From Paeniglutamicibacter sulfureus (GTDB taxonomy: Bacteria > Actinomycetota > Actinomycetes > Actinomycetales > Micrococcaceae): a stretch of DNA of 64,000 bases. This document shows, one piece after another, positions 33,232 through 43,911 of this stretch. Each line of letters starts with the position of its first letter. The first letter of the stretch is position 1. Below the pieces are notes generated by a model. That model saw only the letters and a program-made list of their open reading frames with translations. It had not been told where the DNA came from and did not search any database. The stretch spans positions 2,852,001 to 2,916,000 of the forward strand of contig NZ_BAAAWO010000001.1 of NCBI RefSeq assembly GCF_039535115.1. Direction: 5' to 3'. The translations under genes were made by a program, and so were the position numbers.

Positions 33232-33723
33232 TTACGCCGAGGCGGAGCCCGTGGCGCGACGGCGATCGCCCAGCTGCAATGCGAGAATCACCAGGGCATA
33301 GGCCAACGCCGGAAGCAGTGCCCAGCCCCAGTCGCCGAACTCCACCTCGAACGCCTCGGCCGTCGCCCCGCCCATGTTGATCCAGGCGGCGAGCGGGACG
33401 CAGAGCGCCCAGGCCAGCCCCACGGCGAGCATGCAGGTGCAACGGGAGGTGAGCCCGAGGAACTTCGCGCCCAATGCGCTGAACAGCGCGGCCAACACCA
33501 CGAAACCGAAGGCCACCAGCAGCAGGGTGTTGACCATCCGGAATTCGTTCAGGCCGCCGTGGCTATTGCCGGCGAGCACGAAAAGGATCGCGCCGGTGAG
33601 GACCGCGGTCACCACCATCCCCAGGCAATTGACCCGCTGCCAGCTCGGGGCCGCCGAATCCCTGCCCGGACCGCGGTCCGGCGGGGTCGCGGAATACGCC
33701 TGCGTCCTGTCTGTCCCCGCCAT
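33232..33723 (-). CDS. Four-helix membrane protein of unknown function
   Basis: A 163-residue protein with a polar N-terminus of about 35 residues and four predicted membrane segments (LGMVVTAVLTGAILFVLAG, MVNTLLLVAFGFVVLAALFS, CMLAVGLAWALCVPLAAWI, LLPALAYALVILALQLG). This resembles the DUF6069 group of small actinobacterial membrane proteins. The ATG at 33723 is chosen because GGGGGAG lies just upstream. It converges on the AraC gene with 12 bp between. I do not recognise a function. Confidence 0.68.
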   Translation of the reverse strand: MAGTDRTQAYSATPPDRGPGRDSAAPSWQRVNCLGMVVTAVLTGAILFVLAGNSHGGLNEFRMVNTLLLVAFGFVVLAALFSALGAKFLGLTSRCTCMLAVGLAWALCVPLAAWINMGGATAEAFEVEFGDWGWALLPALAYALVILALQLGDRRRATGSASA

Positions 33724-33968
33724 GGCGCTCCCCCGGCTCGAAGTTGTTCGGCCCCACGTCGACGTGGTGCGATGCGTGGTGCAAACCCGCACCACTCCAG
33801 CATATAGTCAACCTCTTGGATAAAGCGATTGGCGGGCCGATCCGAAGTTAAGAATACCGGGCCGCTCCGGCGATCCCCGCACCCTCAGCGCGGTCACTGA
33901 CCAAGGAGACGCGTTGAAGGTGGCGGGAGAAGCCGGGGCGGCCCGGAAGTTTAAGTCGGCTCGGCGGC

Positions 33969-35360
33969 CTAGACCTCGCCGCGGCGAATCAGCTTGCCCT
34001 GCGGGGTCGTGAAGTCGACCTCGGTGCCGCGCACGAAGGTCCGGCGGACCTTGCCGGCCAGGACCTTGCCCTGGTACGGGGAGATCGGGTTCTTGTGGTG
34101 CAGCTTGTTCACATCGACCAGGAAACTGTCCTCGGGTGCGAAGAAGGCGAAGTCGGCGTCGTTCCCCAGCGCGATCGCACCCTTGTGCTGCAGGCCGGCG
34201 ATTTCCGCCGGGCGCTTGGACATCCAGTCCAGCACGGTCTCGAGCTTGATGCCGCGACGCTGGGCCTCGGTCCAGATCAGCGCCAGGCCCAGCTGCAGCG
34301 AGGCGACCCCGCCCCAGGCCACGCCGAAGTCGCCGTTCTCGACGTCCTTGAGGTCGATGGTCGAGGGCGAGTGGTCCGAGACGATGCAGTCGATGATCCC
34401 GTCCTCGAGTCCCTTCCAGAGCAGTTCGCGGTTGGAGGCCTCGCGGATCGGCGGGCAGCACTTGAACGCGGTGGCGCCGTTCGGGATCTCCTCGGCCAGC
34501 AGCGTGAGGTAGTGCGGGCAGGTCTCCACGGTCAGCTTCACGCCGTCGCGCTTGGCCGATTCGATCATCGGAAGCGCGTCGGAGGAGGACAGGTGCAGGA
34601 TGTGGGCGCGGGCGCCGGTCCAGCGGGCGCGCTCGATGACCTCGGCCACCGCGACGTTCTCGGCGCCGCGCGGACGCGAGGCCAGGAAGCGGTCGTAGTG
34701 GTCGCCCTCGGCGTTTGGGGCGCGGTCGATGGCGCGCGAATCCTCGGCGTGGACCAGCATCATCGAGGCGAAGGACACGATCTCGGTCATGTCCTCTTCC
34801 ATCTCGTCGGGTTCGAGGTACGGAAATTCCTCGACGCCGGAGTGGAGCAGGAAGCACTTGAAACCGAAGACCCCCGCGTCGTGCAGCTCGCGCAGGTCGG
34901 ACTTGTTGCCCGGGATGGCCCCGCCCCAGAATCCGACGTCCACGTAGGCCTTGGCCCGGGCAGCGTCCTGCTTGAGCTCGAGGGCCTCGACGTTGACGGT
35001 CGGCGGGATCGAGTTCAGCGGCATGTCCACGATCGTGGTCACCCCGCCCGCGGCGGCGGCCTTGGTGGCGGACTCGAAGCCCTCCCACTCGGTGCGCCCC
35101 GGCTCATTGACGTGCACGTGCGTGTCCACCAGGCCCGGGATCAGCACCTCTTCGGCGGAAAGCTCGATGAGCCGCGCGCCGGAGAGGTTGTTGCCCAGCG
35201 GCTCGATGGCCACGATCTTGCCGTCGCGGATGCCGATTTCGCGCGCGACGGTTCCGGCGCCCGTGACGATCCGCTCGCCGCGGATCACCAGGTCGAAGTC
35301 CGCGCCTGTGTTTTCTTCCGTCCGTGGCGTCGTTGCCTCGGTGAGCTCGGTGTTGCCCAT
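33969..35360 (-). CDS. allB: Allantoinase
   Basis: Hydrolyses allantoin to allantoate, opening the hydantoin ring. The 463-residue amidohydrolase shows the metal-site motif DTHVHVNEPGRTEWEGFESA, the carboxylated-lysine region GFKCFLLHSG, HAEDSRAID, HILHLSSSDA and the final metal Asp in SDHSPST. NSIPPT and WGGVASLQLGL are typical of allantoinase rather than dihydroorotase or hydantoinase. The ATG at 35360 follows GGACGAG. It is the last gene of the hyi-glxR-gcl-glycerate kinase-allB block, 49 bp after the kinase, so the enzyme that starts allantoin breakdown is made with those that use its glyoxylate. Confidence 0.93.
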   Translation of the reverse strand: MGNTELTEATTPRTEENTGADFDLVIRGERIVTGAGTVAREIGIRDGKIVAIEPLGNNLSGARLIELSAEEVLIPGLVDTHVHVNEPGRTEWEGFESATKAAAAGGVTTIVDMPLNSIPPTVNVEALELKQDAARAKAYVDVGFWGGAIPGNKSDLRELHDAGVFGFKCFLLHSGVEEFPYLEPDEMEEDMTEIVSFASMMLVHAEDSRAIDRAPNAEGDHYDRFLASRPRGAENVAVAEVIERARWTGARAHILHLSSSDALPMIESAKRDGVKLTVETCPHYLTLLAEEIPNGATAFKCCPPIREASNRELLWKGLEDGIIDCIVSDHSPSTIDLKDVENGDFGVAWGGVASLQLGLALIWTEAQRRGIKLETVLDWMSKRPAEIAGLQHKGAIALGNDADFAFFAPEDSFLVDVNKLHHKNPISPYQGKVLAGKVRRTFVRGTEVDFTTPQGKLIRRGEV

Positions 35361-35409
35361 GGTCTCGTCCTTAGATCTCGTGCGTTGGAAAATGCGGTGG
35401 TTGGCGGGG

Positions 35410-36555
35410 TTACGCGGGGGCCGCGTGGGTGGCCAGGAATTCTTCGGCCAAGAGGGTTGCCGCCCGTTGCACAAGTGGTCCACCCTCACTCATGCAACGG
35501 GCAACATCGGGTTCCAGCTCGAGCAGCGACCTGACAGCGGTGAAGCCCGCGTCGGTTGCCTGCTCGGCGGAAAGTTGGTTGCGTCCACAAATTGCGTAGA
35601 CGGGAATGCCGTGGGCGGCGGCCAGCTGGGCAACGCCGACCGGCGTCTTGCCTTCCAGCGACTGGGTGTCGAGGCTGCCCTCGCCGGTGAACACCGCGAC
35701 GGCCCCGGACAGTGCTTCTTCCAGTCCGGTCAGCTCCAGCACCACGTCGATGCCGCGGCGCCGGGTTGCTCCCAGCACGGCCATCGCGGCGAAGCCCACG
35801 CCGCCGGCGGCCCCGGCCCCGGCGGCTGCGGCAAGCGCGTTAATGTGCCCGGGGCCGAATTCACCGCCCAGCACCTGAGCCCAATGCCCCAGCGCGGCAT
35901 CCAGCGCCGAAACCAGCTCCGGGCTTGCGCCCTTTTGCGGGGCGAAGACGAAGGCTGCGCCGTTGGGCCCGGTGAGCGGGTTCTCCACGTCGGCGGCGAG
36001 GGTGAAGGTGGTCGTGGCGATCCGCGGATCCAGTGCACCGAGCTCGACGCGCTCCAGGGTGCCAAGCGTTCCGCCGCCCAGCGGCAGCTCGTTGCCCTGC
36101 TCGTCCAGCAGTCTGGCGCCGAGTCCCTGAAGCATGCCGGCCCCGCCGTCGGTGCAGGCGCTCCCGCCCACGCCGAGGATGACCTGGGTCGCCCCGGCGT
36201 CCAGCGCCGCGGCGATTAGTTCGCCGGTGCCGAGGCTGGTGGCCCCGAGCGCATCCTTCCCGCCGGGCAGCCGGTCCAGGCCGGAGGCCTCGGCCATCTC
36301 CACGACGGCCACCTCCTCCCGCAGGCCGAAGGCAGCGCGCACCGGCTCCCCGGTGGGCCCGGCGACCGTCGCCTGGTGCAGCTCGAAGCCGCATTGGGCG
36401 GCCGCGGCGAGGGTTCCCTCTCCGCCGTCGGCGACGGGCACCGCGAGCGTGCGCGCCCCGGGCATTGCCGCGCGCACCCCCGCCTCGATGGCGGCGGCAA
36501 CCTGCGCGCCGGTGAGCGATCCCTTGAATTTGTCCGGTGCCACTACTACCAACAT
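35410..36555 (-). CDS. Glycerate kinase (GarK/GlxK family)
   Basis: Phosphorylates D-glycerate, the product of tartronate-semialdehyde reduction, and so feeds glycolysis. The 381-residue protein begins MLVVVAPDKFKGSLTGAQVA and has VPVADGGEGTLAA, GVGGSACTDGGAGMLQGLGA and FTGEGSLDTQSLEGKTPVGV, all hallmarks of the type I glycerate kinases. The ATG at 36555 has AGGAGG 9 bases upstream. It lies 31 bp after gcl and 49 bp before allB in one leftward run. Whether it yields 2- or 3-phosphoglycerate is not readable; most of the family give 2-phosphoglycerate. Confidence 0.92.
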   Translation of the reverse strand: MLVVVAPDKFKGSLTGAQVAAAIEAGVRAAMPGARTLAVPVADGGEGTLAAAAQCGFELHQATVAGPTGEPVRAAFGLREEVAVVEMAEASGLDRLPGGKDALGATSLGTGELIAAALDAGATQVILGVGGSACTDGGAGMLQGLGARLLDEQGNELPLGGGTLGTLERVELGALDPRIATTTFTLAADVENPLTGPNGAAFVFAPQKGASPELVSALDAALGHWAQVLGGEFGPGHINALAAAAGAGAAGGVGFAAMAVLGATRRRGIDVVLELTGLEEALSGAVAVFTGEGSLDTQSLEGKTPVGVAQLAAAHGIPVYAICGRNQLSAEQATDAGFTAVRSLLELEPDVARCMSEGGPLVQRAATLLAEEFLATHAAPA

Positions 36556-36586
36556 GGTGTGCCGCCTCCTCTCGTGTTGTTCCGGC

Positions 36587-38392
<1,806 letters not shown>

Positions 38393-38513
38393 GGTGTTCA
38401 GCTCCTTGTGTCAATCCCCGGCGCCGGCACTTGCCTGGCGGGAGGAGGGTGTGGGTTTGGGTGGACCGATGGCGCACAGCGGGTGCTGGCCGCGAAGGAT
38501 CCCTGGGGCGGAC

Positions 38514-38547
38514 GGTGCGGTGCCGGCTTCCGGGCCGGCACCGCACC
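38514..38547 (-). terminator. 14-bp hairpin between glxR and gcl
   Basis: Perfect 14-base arms (38514-38527 and 38534-38547) with loop TTCCGG, 15 bp after the glxR stop but inside the run of glyoxylate genes. It could end or trim part of the hyi-glxR transcripts and lower gcl relative to them, or gcl could have its own promoter. Confidence 0.6.
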
Positions 38548-38561
38548 AACTGCCCTGCTTG

Positions 38562-39479
38562 CTAGTTGGCGGCTACGGGTTCGGCCGGCACGTCGGCGGA
38601 TCCGCTGAGGCGTTGTACGCCGCGGAAAAGTCCGGAGTGGTCAAGTGCGCCGTCGCCGCTGGCCACGGTGGAGGCCACGAGCTGGGCGACGAGTGCGCCG
38701 AGCGGAAGCACGACGCCCGCCTCGCGGGCGGCGGAGGTCACGATGCCCATGTCTTTGTGGTGCAGGGCCAGGCGGAAGCCTGGCTCGAAGGACCGGTCAA
38801 GGATCTTCTGGCCCTTCTGGTCCAGGACCTTGGAGCCGGCGAGCCCGCCGCCCAGGACCGTGAGCGCGGCATCGGTGTCGACGCCGTAGGCCTCAAGGAA
38901 CACGACCGCCTCGGAGAGCGCCTGAATGTTGGCCGCGACGATCAGCTGGTTCGCTGCCTTGACGGTCTGGCCGGAACCCGAGGGGCCCACCAGCACGATG
39001 GTCTTGCCCACGGCATTGAAGACGGCCTCGGCGTCGGCGAAGTCTGCTTGCTCGCCGCCGACCATGATGGAGAGCACTCCGCCGATGGCGCCGGCCTCGC
39101 CGCCGGAGACCGGGGCGTCCAGCGGGCGGAGGCCCGCGGCGCGGGCCTCGTCGGACAGGCGCGCCGCCACGTCGGGGCGGATGGAGGAATTGTCGATCCA
39201 CAGGGCGCCGGACTTGGCGTGCGCGAAGACCCCGGCCTCGCCGGTGACGACGTCTTCGACGTCAGCGGAGTCCGGGACCATGGTGATGACGATGTCGGCG
39301 TCGGCCACGGCCTCGGGGATGGACCCGGCACCCTTGCCGCCGGCGGCCACGAGTTCCGCGGTCTTTTCCGGGCTGCGGTTGTAGCCGGTGACCTCAAAGC
39401 CTGCCTTGGCCAGGTTGATGGCCATGGGAAGGCCCATGATGCCCAGGCCGATGAATGCGATCTTGTGCGTGTTCGACAT
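38562..39479 (-). CDS. glxR: 2-hydroxy-3-oxopropionate (tartronate semialdehyde) reductase
   Basis: Reduces tartronate semialdehyde to D-glycerate with NAD(P)H. The 305-residue beta-hydroxyacid dehydrogenase has the Rossmann start IAFIGLGIMGLPMAINLAKA, the substrate-site motif LDAPVSGGEAGA, the catalytic lysine in GQTVKAANQLIVAANIQAL (GxxxKxxN) and the C-terminal HHKDMGIV. GGAG lies 6 bases before the ATG at 39479. Neighbours gcl and hyi make the substrate assignment strong. It follows hyi by 71 bp. Confidence 0.92.
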   Translation of the reverse strand: MSNTHKIAFIGLGIMGLPMAINLAKAGFEVTGYNRSPEKTAELVAAGGKGAGSIPEAVADADIVITMVPDSADVEDVVTGEAGVFAHAKSGALWIDNSSIRPDVAARLSDEARAAGLRPLDAPVSGGEAGAIGGVLSIMVGGEQADFADAEAVFNAVGKTIVLVGPSGSGQTVKAANQLIVAANIQALSEAVVFLEAYGVDTDAALTVLGGGLAGSKVLDQKGQKILDRSFEPGFRLALHHKDMGIVTSAAREAGVVLPLGALVAQLVASTVASGDGALDHSGLFRGVQRLSGSADVPAEPVAAN

Positions 39480-39550
39480 GCCGTGCTCCTGAAAACTTGT
39501 GCGTGCTGGTGGCTCGGGCAGCGCGTGCCCGAAAGTGTTTGGGGTGCCGG

Positions 39551-40342
39551 TTAGGCGGGCTGGCGGATGAGCCAGTTGAAGGCGTCGGCGTGCGCCGCCT
39601 TGTATTCGAGGGCGACACCGCCGGCGTAGCCGAGGTCGCGTGAGCGGGTGATCCATTCGCCCAGCGGAAGGGTTCCGGTGCCCGGCGCCCCGCGTCCCGG
39701 ATCGTCGGCGATCTGGATGTGGCCGAATTCGTGGGCGTGGCCCTCGATCAGCGCGGCCACGTCGTCTCCGTTCACGGCCAGGTGGTAGAAATCGGCGAGC
39801 AGCTTGACGTTTCCTGCGCCCGCCGCGTGGACCTTGTCCAGGACGAAGAAGGCGTCGGCGGAGGTCTTCAGCGGGTAGGCCTCGGAACCGGAGATCGGCT
39901 CGAGCATCACCGTGCCGCCGATGCGCTCGACGCCCTTGGCTGCCGCGACCAGGTTGGAAATGGCCAGCTTGTCGTGCGCCTGGCCGTCGATGCCGGGCTG
40001 CCGGTTTCCGTACAGGGCGTTGAAGCCCTTGCAGCCGGTGGCCTCGCCGATGCCTGCCACGACGTCGATGTTGTCGAGGAACTCGGATTCGCGTCCGACC
40101 CAGGAAACCAGTCCGCGGTCCCCGGCCGGCATGTCGCCGGCGAAGAAGTTCAGGCCCTCGAGGGTGACGCCCGCGTCCTTGATCGAGGCAACGAAGGCGT
40201 CGACTTCGGAGTCGGCGGGTACGGCCCTTGCAAACGGCCACCAGAATTCAACGCTGTCAAAGCCCGCGGCCTTGGCCGCGGCGGCGCGCTCCAGCAGGGG
40301 GATCTCTGTGAGCAGGATTGAACAGTTGACGGTGTAGGCCAT
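39551..40342 (-). CDS. hyi: Hydroxypyruvate isomerase
   Basis: Interconverts tartronate semialdehyde and hydroxypyruvate. The 263-residue TIM-barrel protein shows MAYTVNCSILLTEIPLLERA, GFDSVEFWWPF, LNFFAGDMPAGDRGL, VMLEPISGSEAYPL, LLADFYHLAVNGDDV and HIQIADDPGRGAPGTG, all typical of Hyi/OtnI. The ATG at 40342 has AGGAG 6 bases upstream; an ATG 30 bases earlier lacks one. It is the first gene of the glyoxylate operon. A promoter TTGACA-18-TAGAGT and an IclR-like site lie upstream. Confidence 0.92.
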   Translation of the reverse strand: MAYTVNCSILLTEIPLLERAAAAKAAGFDSVEFWWPFARAVPADSEVDAFVASIKDAGVTLEGLNFFAGDMPAGDRGLVSWVGRESEFLDNIDVVAGIGEATGCKGFNALYGNRQPGIDGQAHDKLAISNLVAAAKGVERIGGTVMLEPISGSEAYPLKTSADAFFVLDKVHAAGAGNVKLLADFYHLAVNGDDVAALIEGHAHEFGHIQIADDPGRGAPGTGTLPLGEWITRSRDLGYAGGVALEYKAAHADAFNWLIRQPA

Positions 40343-40644
40343 CTTCGACTCCTTCATGGTTCCAACTTCCATATTGTGAAATATGTTTATTGCTTGATGA
40401 GAACTCTAGCGAGTGGGCTTAGTCACTGTCAAGGGTGCCCGACAGCTCCGCCCGTCGGCCTACTAACACGCCCCGGGCGACGGAAACGGACACGAACCGG
40501 GCGTGACCAGTCAAATTCGGGTCACGGAATTTTTCCCGGCAATTCCACCAGATGAAAATCCTTTTCTTTTACATGGAATCATGCCATCATCGATCCACGA
40601 AGTAATCTCCGTCACACCCCCTGTGGTGAAAGGTACGAGTTCTC
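40343..40644. promoter_or_regulatory. Divergent promoter region of the glyoxylate operon and the permease
   Basis: This 302-bp gap has no gene. Leftward, TTGACA (40432-40427), 18 bases and TAGAGT (40408-40403) make a good promoter for hyi. The motif TTCCATATTGTGAAA (40367-40381) lies just downstream of the expected start site, where an IclR repressor could block it. Toward the permease a weaker site, TTCTTTTACATGGAA (40564-40578), and an inverted repeat GGAATT-N9-AATTCC (40526-40546) are seen. Confidence 0.55.
40367..40381. promoter_or_regulatory. Candidate IclR/AllR-type operator ahead of hyi
   Basis: TTCCATATTGTGAAA matches the sites at 51489-51503, 51570-51584 and 62036-62050 in most of 15 positions and keeps the TTCC-N7-GGAA-like frame of IclR operators. 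Confidence 0.5.
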
Positions 40645-42165
40645 ATGACCCATCCAGATGTGCGCACAGCGACGTCCGAATCCAGCGTTCCGCCCGTGGT
40701 CCAGCACGAACTGAATCCCCATGGACTCAGCGCGTCGCTGTACAACAGCGACCTGGCACCCACCACCAAGGCGGGAAGGACCTGGTCCAGCTACAGCATC
40801 TTCACGCTGTGGGCCAACGACGTCCACTCCCTGGGGAACTACGCATTTGCGATCGGGCTCTTTGCACTCGGCTTGGGCGGCTGGCAGATCCTGCTGGCCC
40901 TGGGGTTCGGCGCCATACTGCTCTTTGGGCTGTTGAACTTCTCCGGCTTCATGGGCGAAAAGACCGGGGTCCCGTTCCCGGTTATGAGCCGCATTGCCTT
41001 CGGCATCCGCGGGGCACAGATCCCCGCCCTCCTGCGCGGTGCGGTGGCAATCGCCTGGTTCGGCATCCAGACCTACCTGGCATCCGTGGTGCTCGTGGTG
41101 ATGATCCTGGCAGTGGCCCCCTCCGCCGCGAGCCTTAACTCCAACAGCTTCCTGGGCCTTTCCATGCTGGGCTGGATCTGCTTCGTCTCCCTCTGGGCAC
41201 TGCAGCTGGTCATCGTCAGCTACGGCATGGAAATGATCCGCAAGTACGAGGCCTTCGCCGGCCCGGTCATCCTCGTCACCATGGGTGCGCTGGCCATATG
41301 GATGTTCGCCCAGGCCGGCGGCTCCATCGCCTGGTCCACCGGCGACGCCAAGACCGGCGTCGACATGTGGCTCGGGATCCTTGGCGGCGGCGCCCTGTGG
41401 GTCTCCATCTATGCGACCTTCGTGCTGAACTTCTGCGACTTCACCCGCAGCGCCACGTCCAAGGGCTCGATCGTGCGCGGCAACTTCTGGGGCATCCCGC
41501 TGAACATGCTGCTCTTCGGCGTGATCGTCGTGGTCATGACCGGTGCACAGTTCAAGATCGACGGCACCATCATCGACAGCCCCTCGGACGTCGTCGCAGC
41601 CATTCCGAACACCTTCCTGCTGCTGGCGGCATCGGCGGCCCTGCTGATCCTGACCATCGCGGTGAACCTGATGGCCAACTTCGTCGCCCCGATCTACGCA
41701 TTGACAAACCTCTTCCCCAAGGTGCTGAACTTCCGCCGCGCCGGCATCATCTCCGGGGTCATCGGCCTGCTGATCCTGCCGTGGAACCTCTACAACTCCC
41801 CCGCCGTCATCACCTACTTCCTCGGTGGCCTGGGCGCCCTGCTCGGCCCGCTGTTCGGCATCATCATGGCCGACTACTGGATCCTGCGCCGCGCCCGGAT
41901 CAATGTCCCGGACCTCTACCGCACCAACCCCGAGGGCACGTACTTCTTCACCCGCGGCGTGAACTTCCGCGCCATCACCGCCCTGGGCATCTCCGCCATT
42001 GCGGCACTGGTCCTGGCCTTCTCCCCGGCCCTGGGACACGTCTCGGCCTTCGCCTGGTTCATCGGCTCCGGCCTCGGCGCCCTCGTCTACCTGGCCATCG
42101 CCAAGCGCGGCCAGGTCCACCAGGACGTCGACGGCGAGGCCATCGCCGTCGCCCCCACCCACTAG
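40645..42165 (+). CDS. NCS1 family permease (probable allantoin/hydantoin importer)
   Basis: A 506-residue, 12-helix cation symporter of the nucleobase:cation symporter-1 family. Diagnostic stretches are NSDLAPTTKAGRTWSSYSIF at the first helix, WANDVHSLGNYAFAIGLF, MSRIAFGIRGAQIPALLRGA, WFGIQTYLA and NFVAPIYALTNLFPKVLNFR. PucI-type allantoin and Mhp1-type hydantoin carriers share this layout. It is divergent from the glyoxylate-allantoinase operon and 45 bp ahead of a hydantoin/allantoin racemase-like gene, so allantoin is the most likely cargo. Confidence 0.88.
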   Translation: MTHPDVRTATSESSVPPVVQHELNPHGLSASLYNSDLAPTTKAGRTWSSYSIFTLWANDVHSLGNYAFAIGLFALGLGGWQILLALGFGAILLFGLLNFSGFMGEKTGVPFPVMSRIAFGIRGAQIPALLRGAVAIAWFGIQTYLASVVLVVMILAVAPSAASLNSNSFLGLSMLGWICFVSLWALQLVIVSYGMEMIRKYEAFAGPVILVTMGALAIWMFAQAGGSIAWSTGDAKTGVDMWLGILGGGALWVSIYATFVLNFCDFTRSATSKGSIVRGNFWGIPLNMLLFGVIVVVMTGAQFKIDGTIIDSPSDVVAAIPNTFLLLAASAALLILTIAVNLMANFVAPIYALTNLFPKVLNFRRAGIISGVIGLLILPWNLYNSPAVITYFLGGLGALLGPLFGIIMADYWILRRARINVPDLYRTNPEGTYFFTRGVNFRAITALGISAIAALVLAFSPALGHVSAFAWFIGSGLGALVYLAIAKRGQVHQDVDGEAIAVAPTH

Positions 42166-42210
42166 GGCCCACCGCCCGCTTCAGATCCACCGCCACACAG
42201 GAGTTTCCCC

Positions 42211-42951
42211 ATGCGCATTCTGGTCCTCAACGTCAACACCACCGCGTCCATGACCCGGTCCATCGGCGACTCGGCCCGTTCGGCGGCCTCCCCGGGAACC
42301 GAGATCATCGAGCTGACGCCCGACTTCGGCGCCGATTCCTGCGAGGGAAACTTCGAGAGCTACCTCGCCGCCATTGCCGTCATGGACAAGGTCGTGAACT
42401 ACACCGAGCCCTTCGACGCCGTCATCCAGGCCGGCTACGGCGAACACGGCCGGGAGGGCCTGCAGGAACTGCTCGATGTACCGGTCGTGGACATCACCGA
42501 GGCGGCCGCATCCACCGCCCAGTTCCTGGGGCACAAGTACTCCGTGGTCACCACGCTGGACAGGACGGTTCCGCTGATCGAGGACCGGCTGAAGCTGGCC
42601 GGGCTCACTGACCGCTGCGCCTCGGTCCGCGCCAGCGGACTGGGCGTGCTCGAACTTGAGTCCGATCCCGAACGCGCCGTGGCCGCCATCGTGGAGCAGT
42701 CGCGACAGGCGGTGCAGGACGACAAGGCCGAGGTCATCGTGCTTGGCTGCGGCGGCATGGCTGAGCTTGAGGCCAAGGTCGCCGAGGCCACCGGCGTGCC
42801 GATCGTCGACGGCGTGCGCGCCGCGGTGACCATCGCCGAATCCCTCATCCGACTGGGGCTGAGCACCTCCAAGGTGCGCACCTACGCCACTCCGCGACCC
42901 AAGGTCGTCACCGGCTGGCCGATCACCAAGGCCGCCGTCAACGCTGGCTGA
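42211..42951 (+). CDS. Hydantoin/allantoin racemase-like protein of the Asp/Glu racemase family
   Basis: Racemases of this family invert hydantoins or allantoin with two cysteines. In this 246-residue protein the second cysteine is present (VIVLGCGGMAEL), but the place of the first, usually in a stretch like ACFGDPG, reads QAGYGEHGREG. Other landmarks are MRILVLNVNTTASMT at the start, PVVDITEAAAST and VPIVDGVRAAVTIAESL. CAGGAG lies upstream of the ATG. Together with the NCS1 permease it suggests handling of the R-allantoin formed by spontaneous racemisation or decay. The missing cysteine leaves the activity open. Confidence 0.82.
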   Translation: MRILVLNVNTTASMTRSIGDSARSAASPGTEIIELTPDFGADSCEGNFESYLAAIAVMDKVVNYTEPFDAVIQAGYGEHGREGLQELLDVPVVDITEAAASTAQFLGHKYSVVTTLDRTVPLIEDRLKLAGLTDRCASVRASGLGVLELESDPERAVAAIVEQSRQAVQDDKAEVIVLGCGGMAELEAKVAEATGVPIVDGVRAAVTIAESLIRLGLSTSKVRTYATPRPKVVTGWPITKAAVNAG

Positions 42952-42983
42952 CGCGCCGGAAATCGAGAACCACGCTTGACGGG

Positions 42984-43010
42984 GGGCGGCTGCCGGTAGG
43001 GCAGCCGCCC
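42984..43010 (+). terminator. 11-bp hairpin after the racemase gene
   Basis: Perfect 11-base arms (GGGCGGCTGCC at 42984-42994 and its complement at 43000-43010), a 5-base loop, followed by GTTCATTT. It closes the permease-racemase operon. Confidence 0.72.
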
Positions 43011-43152
43011 GTTCATTTGGCCAATGGTCGCAGAATTGGCCTGCAGCGTGAAGCACGCCCGATCGTGCCACCTCCCGCGTCTTTGGGTTCGCCGAGGCCG
43101 GAAGACACTTCGCCGCCGCCCTTTGCGGGATGATCGGTAGGTGGAACTTTCA

Positions 43153-43911
43153 ATGGCTTCGATCCCGGCGGGCAAGGCCCGCCTGCGCGACGCCCGATCC
43201 GATGCGGTCCGCGAGGTCAGCCTCCGCCCGTTCCATCTCTCCGAGACACCTGTCACCCAGGCCCAATGGGCGGACGCGGGCGGTGCCGAACTCGTCGAGG
43301 CCTCCGCGCAGGATGTGCCCGCCCACCCGGTCACCTGGTTCGAAGCGGTGCGCTGGTGCAACAAGCTCTCGCAGGACCACGGACTCGATCTGGCCTACCA
43401 GATGGCAGGTCGAGAGATCACCTGGAATGTCGGCTCCGGGGGCTACAGGTTGCCGACCGAGGCCGAATGGGAATTTGCCTGTCGCGCGGGCACCACGGCG
43501 CCCACCTATGCTCCGCTGCCAAAGATCGCGTGGACTTCCGGAGACGGAGTCGGCGGCCCGCAACCAGTCGGGCGCAAGGAGCCCAATGGCTTCGGCCTTT
43601 TCGACATGATCGGCAACATCTGGGAATGGTGCTGGGACTTTGCGGACACGGCACGCTACGGGGACTACAGAAGTCTGCGCGGTGGCGGCTGGGACGACAA
43701 GTCCTGGAGCTGCCGTGCCTCGGTGCGCCGGGGCAGCGCACCCGATGCCGTGCTTGAGGACGTCGGATTCCGGGTGGCGCGGGGAGCGGTCGGCGAGCGC
43801 GGCGAGTCCGCTGCACAGGGGTGGTCCGCCACGGCGGATCGCCGGCGGGCCGATATCCGCGGCTCTCTTCCCCTCGGGTGGACGCCATTGCGGAGCCTGC
43901 TGCGTGACTGA
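43153..43911 (+). CDS. SUMF1/formylglycine-generating-fold protein, probably not a true FGE
   Basis: The central part (residues 20-212) has the FGE-sulfatase fold: RPFHLSETPVTQAQWADA, HPVTWFEAVRWCNKLSQDHG, GYRLPTEAEWEFACRAGT, PNGFGLFDMIGNIWEWCWD and SLRGGGWDDKSWSCRASVRR. Real formylglycine-generating enzymes need two nearby cysteines in that last segment; only one is present here. No sulfatase is adjacent. The C-terminal 40 residues are Arg-rich and unrelated to the fold. The ATG at 43153 follows AGGTGGA. It may be one of the many fold members with another, unknown role. Confidence 0.8.
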   Translation: MASIPAGKARLRDARSDAVREVSLRPFHLSETPVTQAQWADAGGAELVEASAQDVPAHPVTWFEAVRWCNKLSQDHGLDLAYQMAGREITWNVGSGGYRLPTEAEWEFACRAGTTAPTYAPLPKIAWTSGDGVGGPQPVGRKEPNGFGLFDMIGNIWEWCWDFADTARYGDYRSLRGGGWDDKSWSCRASVRRGSAPDAVLEDVGFRVARGAVGERGESAAQGWSATADRRRADIRGSLPLGWTPLRSLLRD

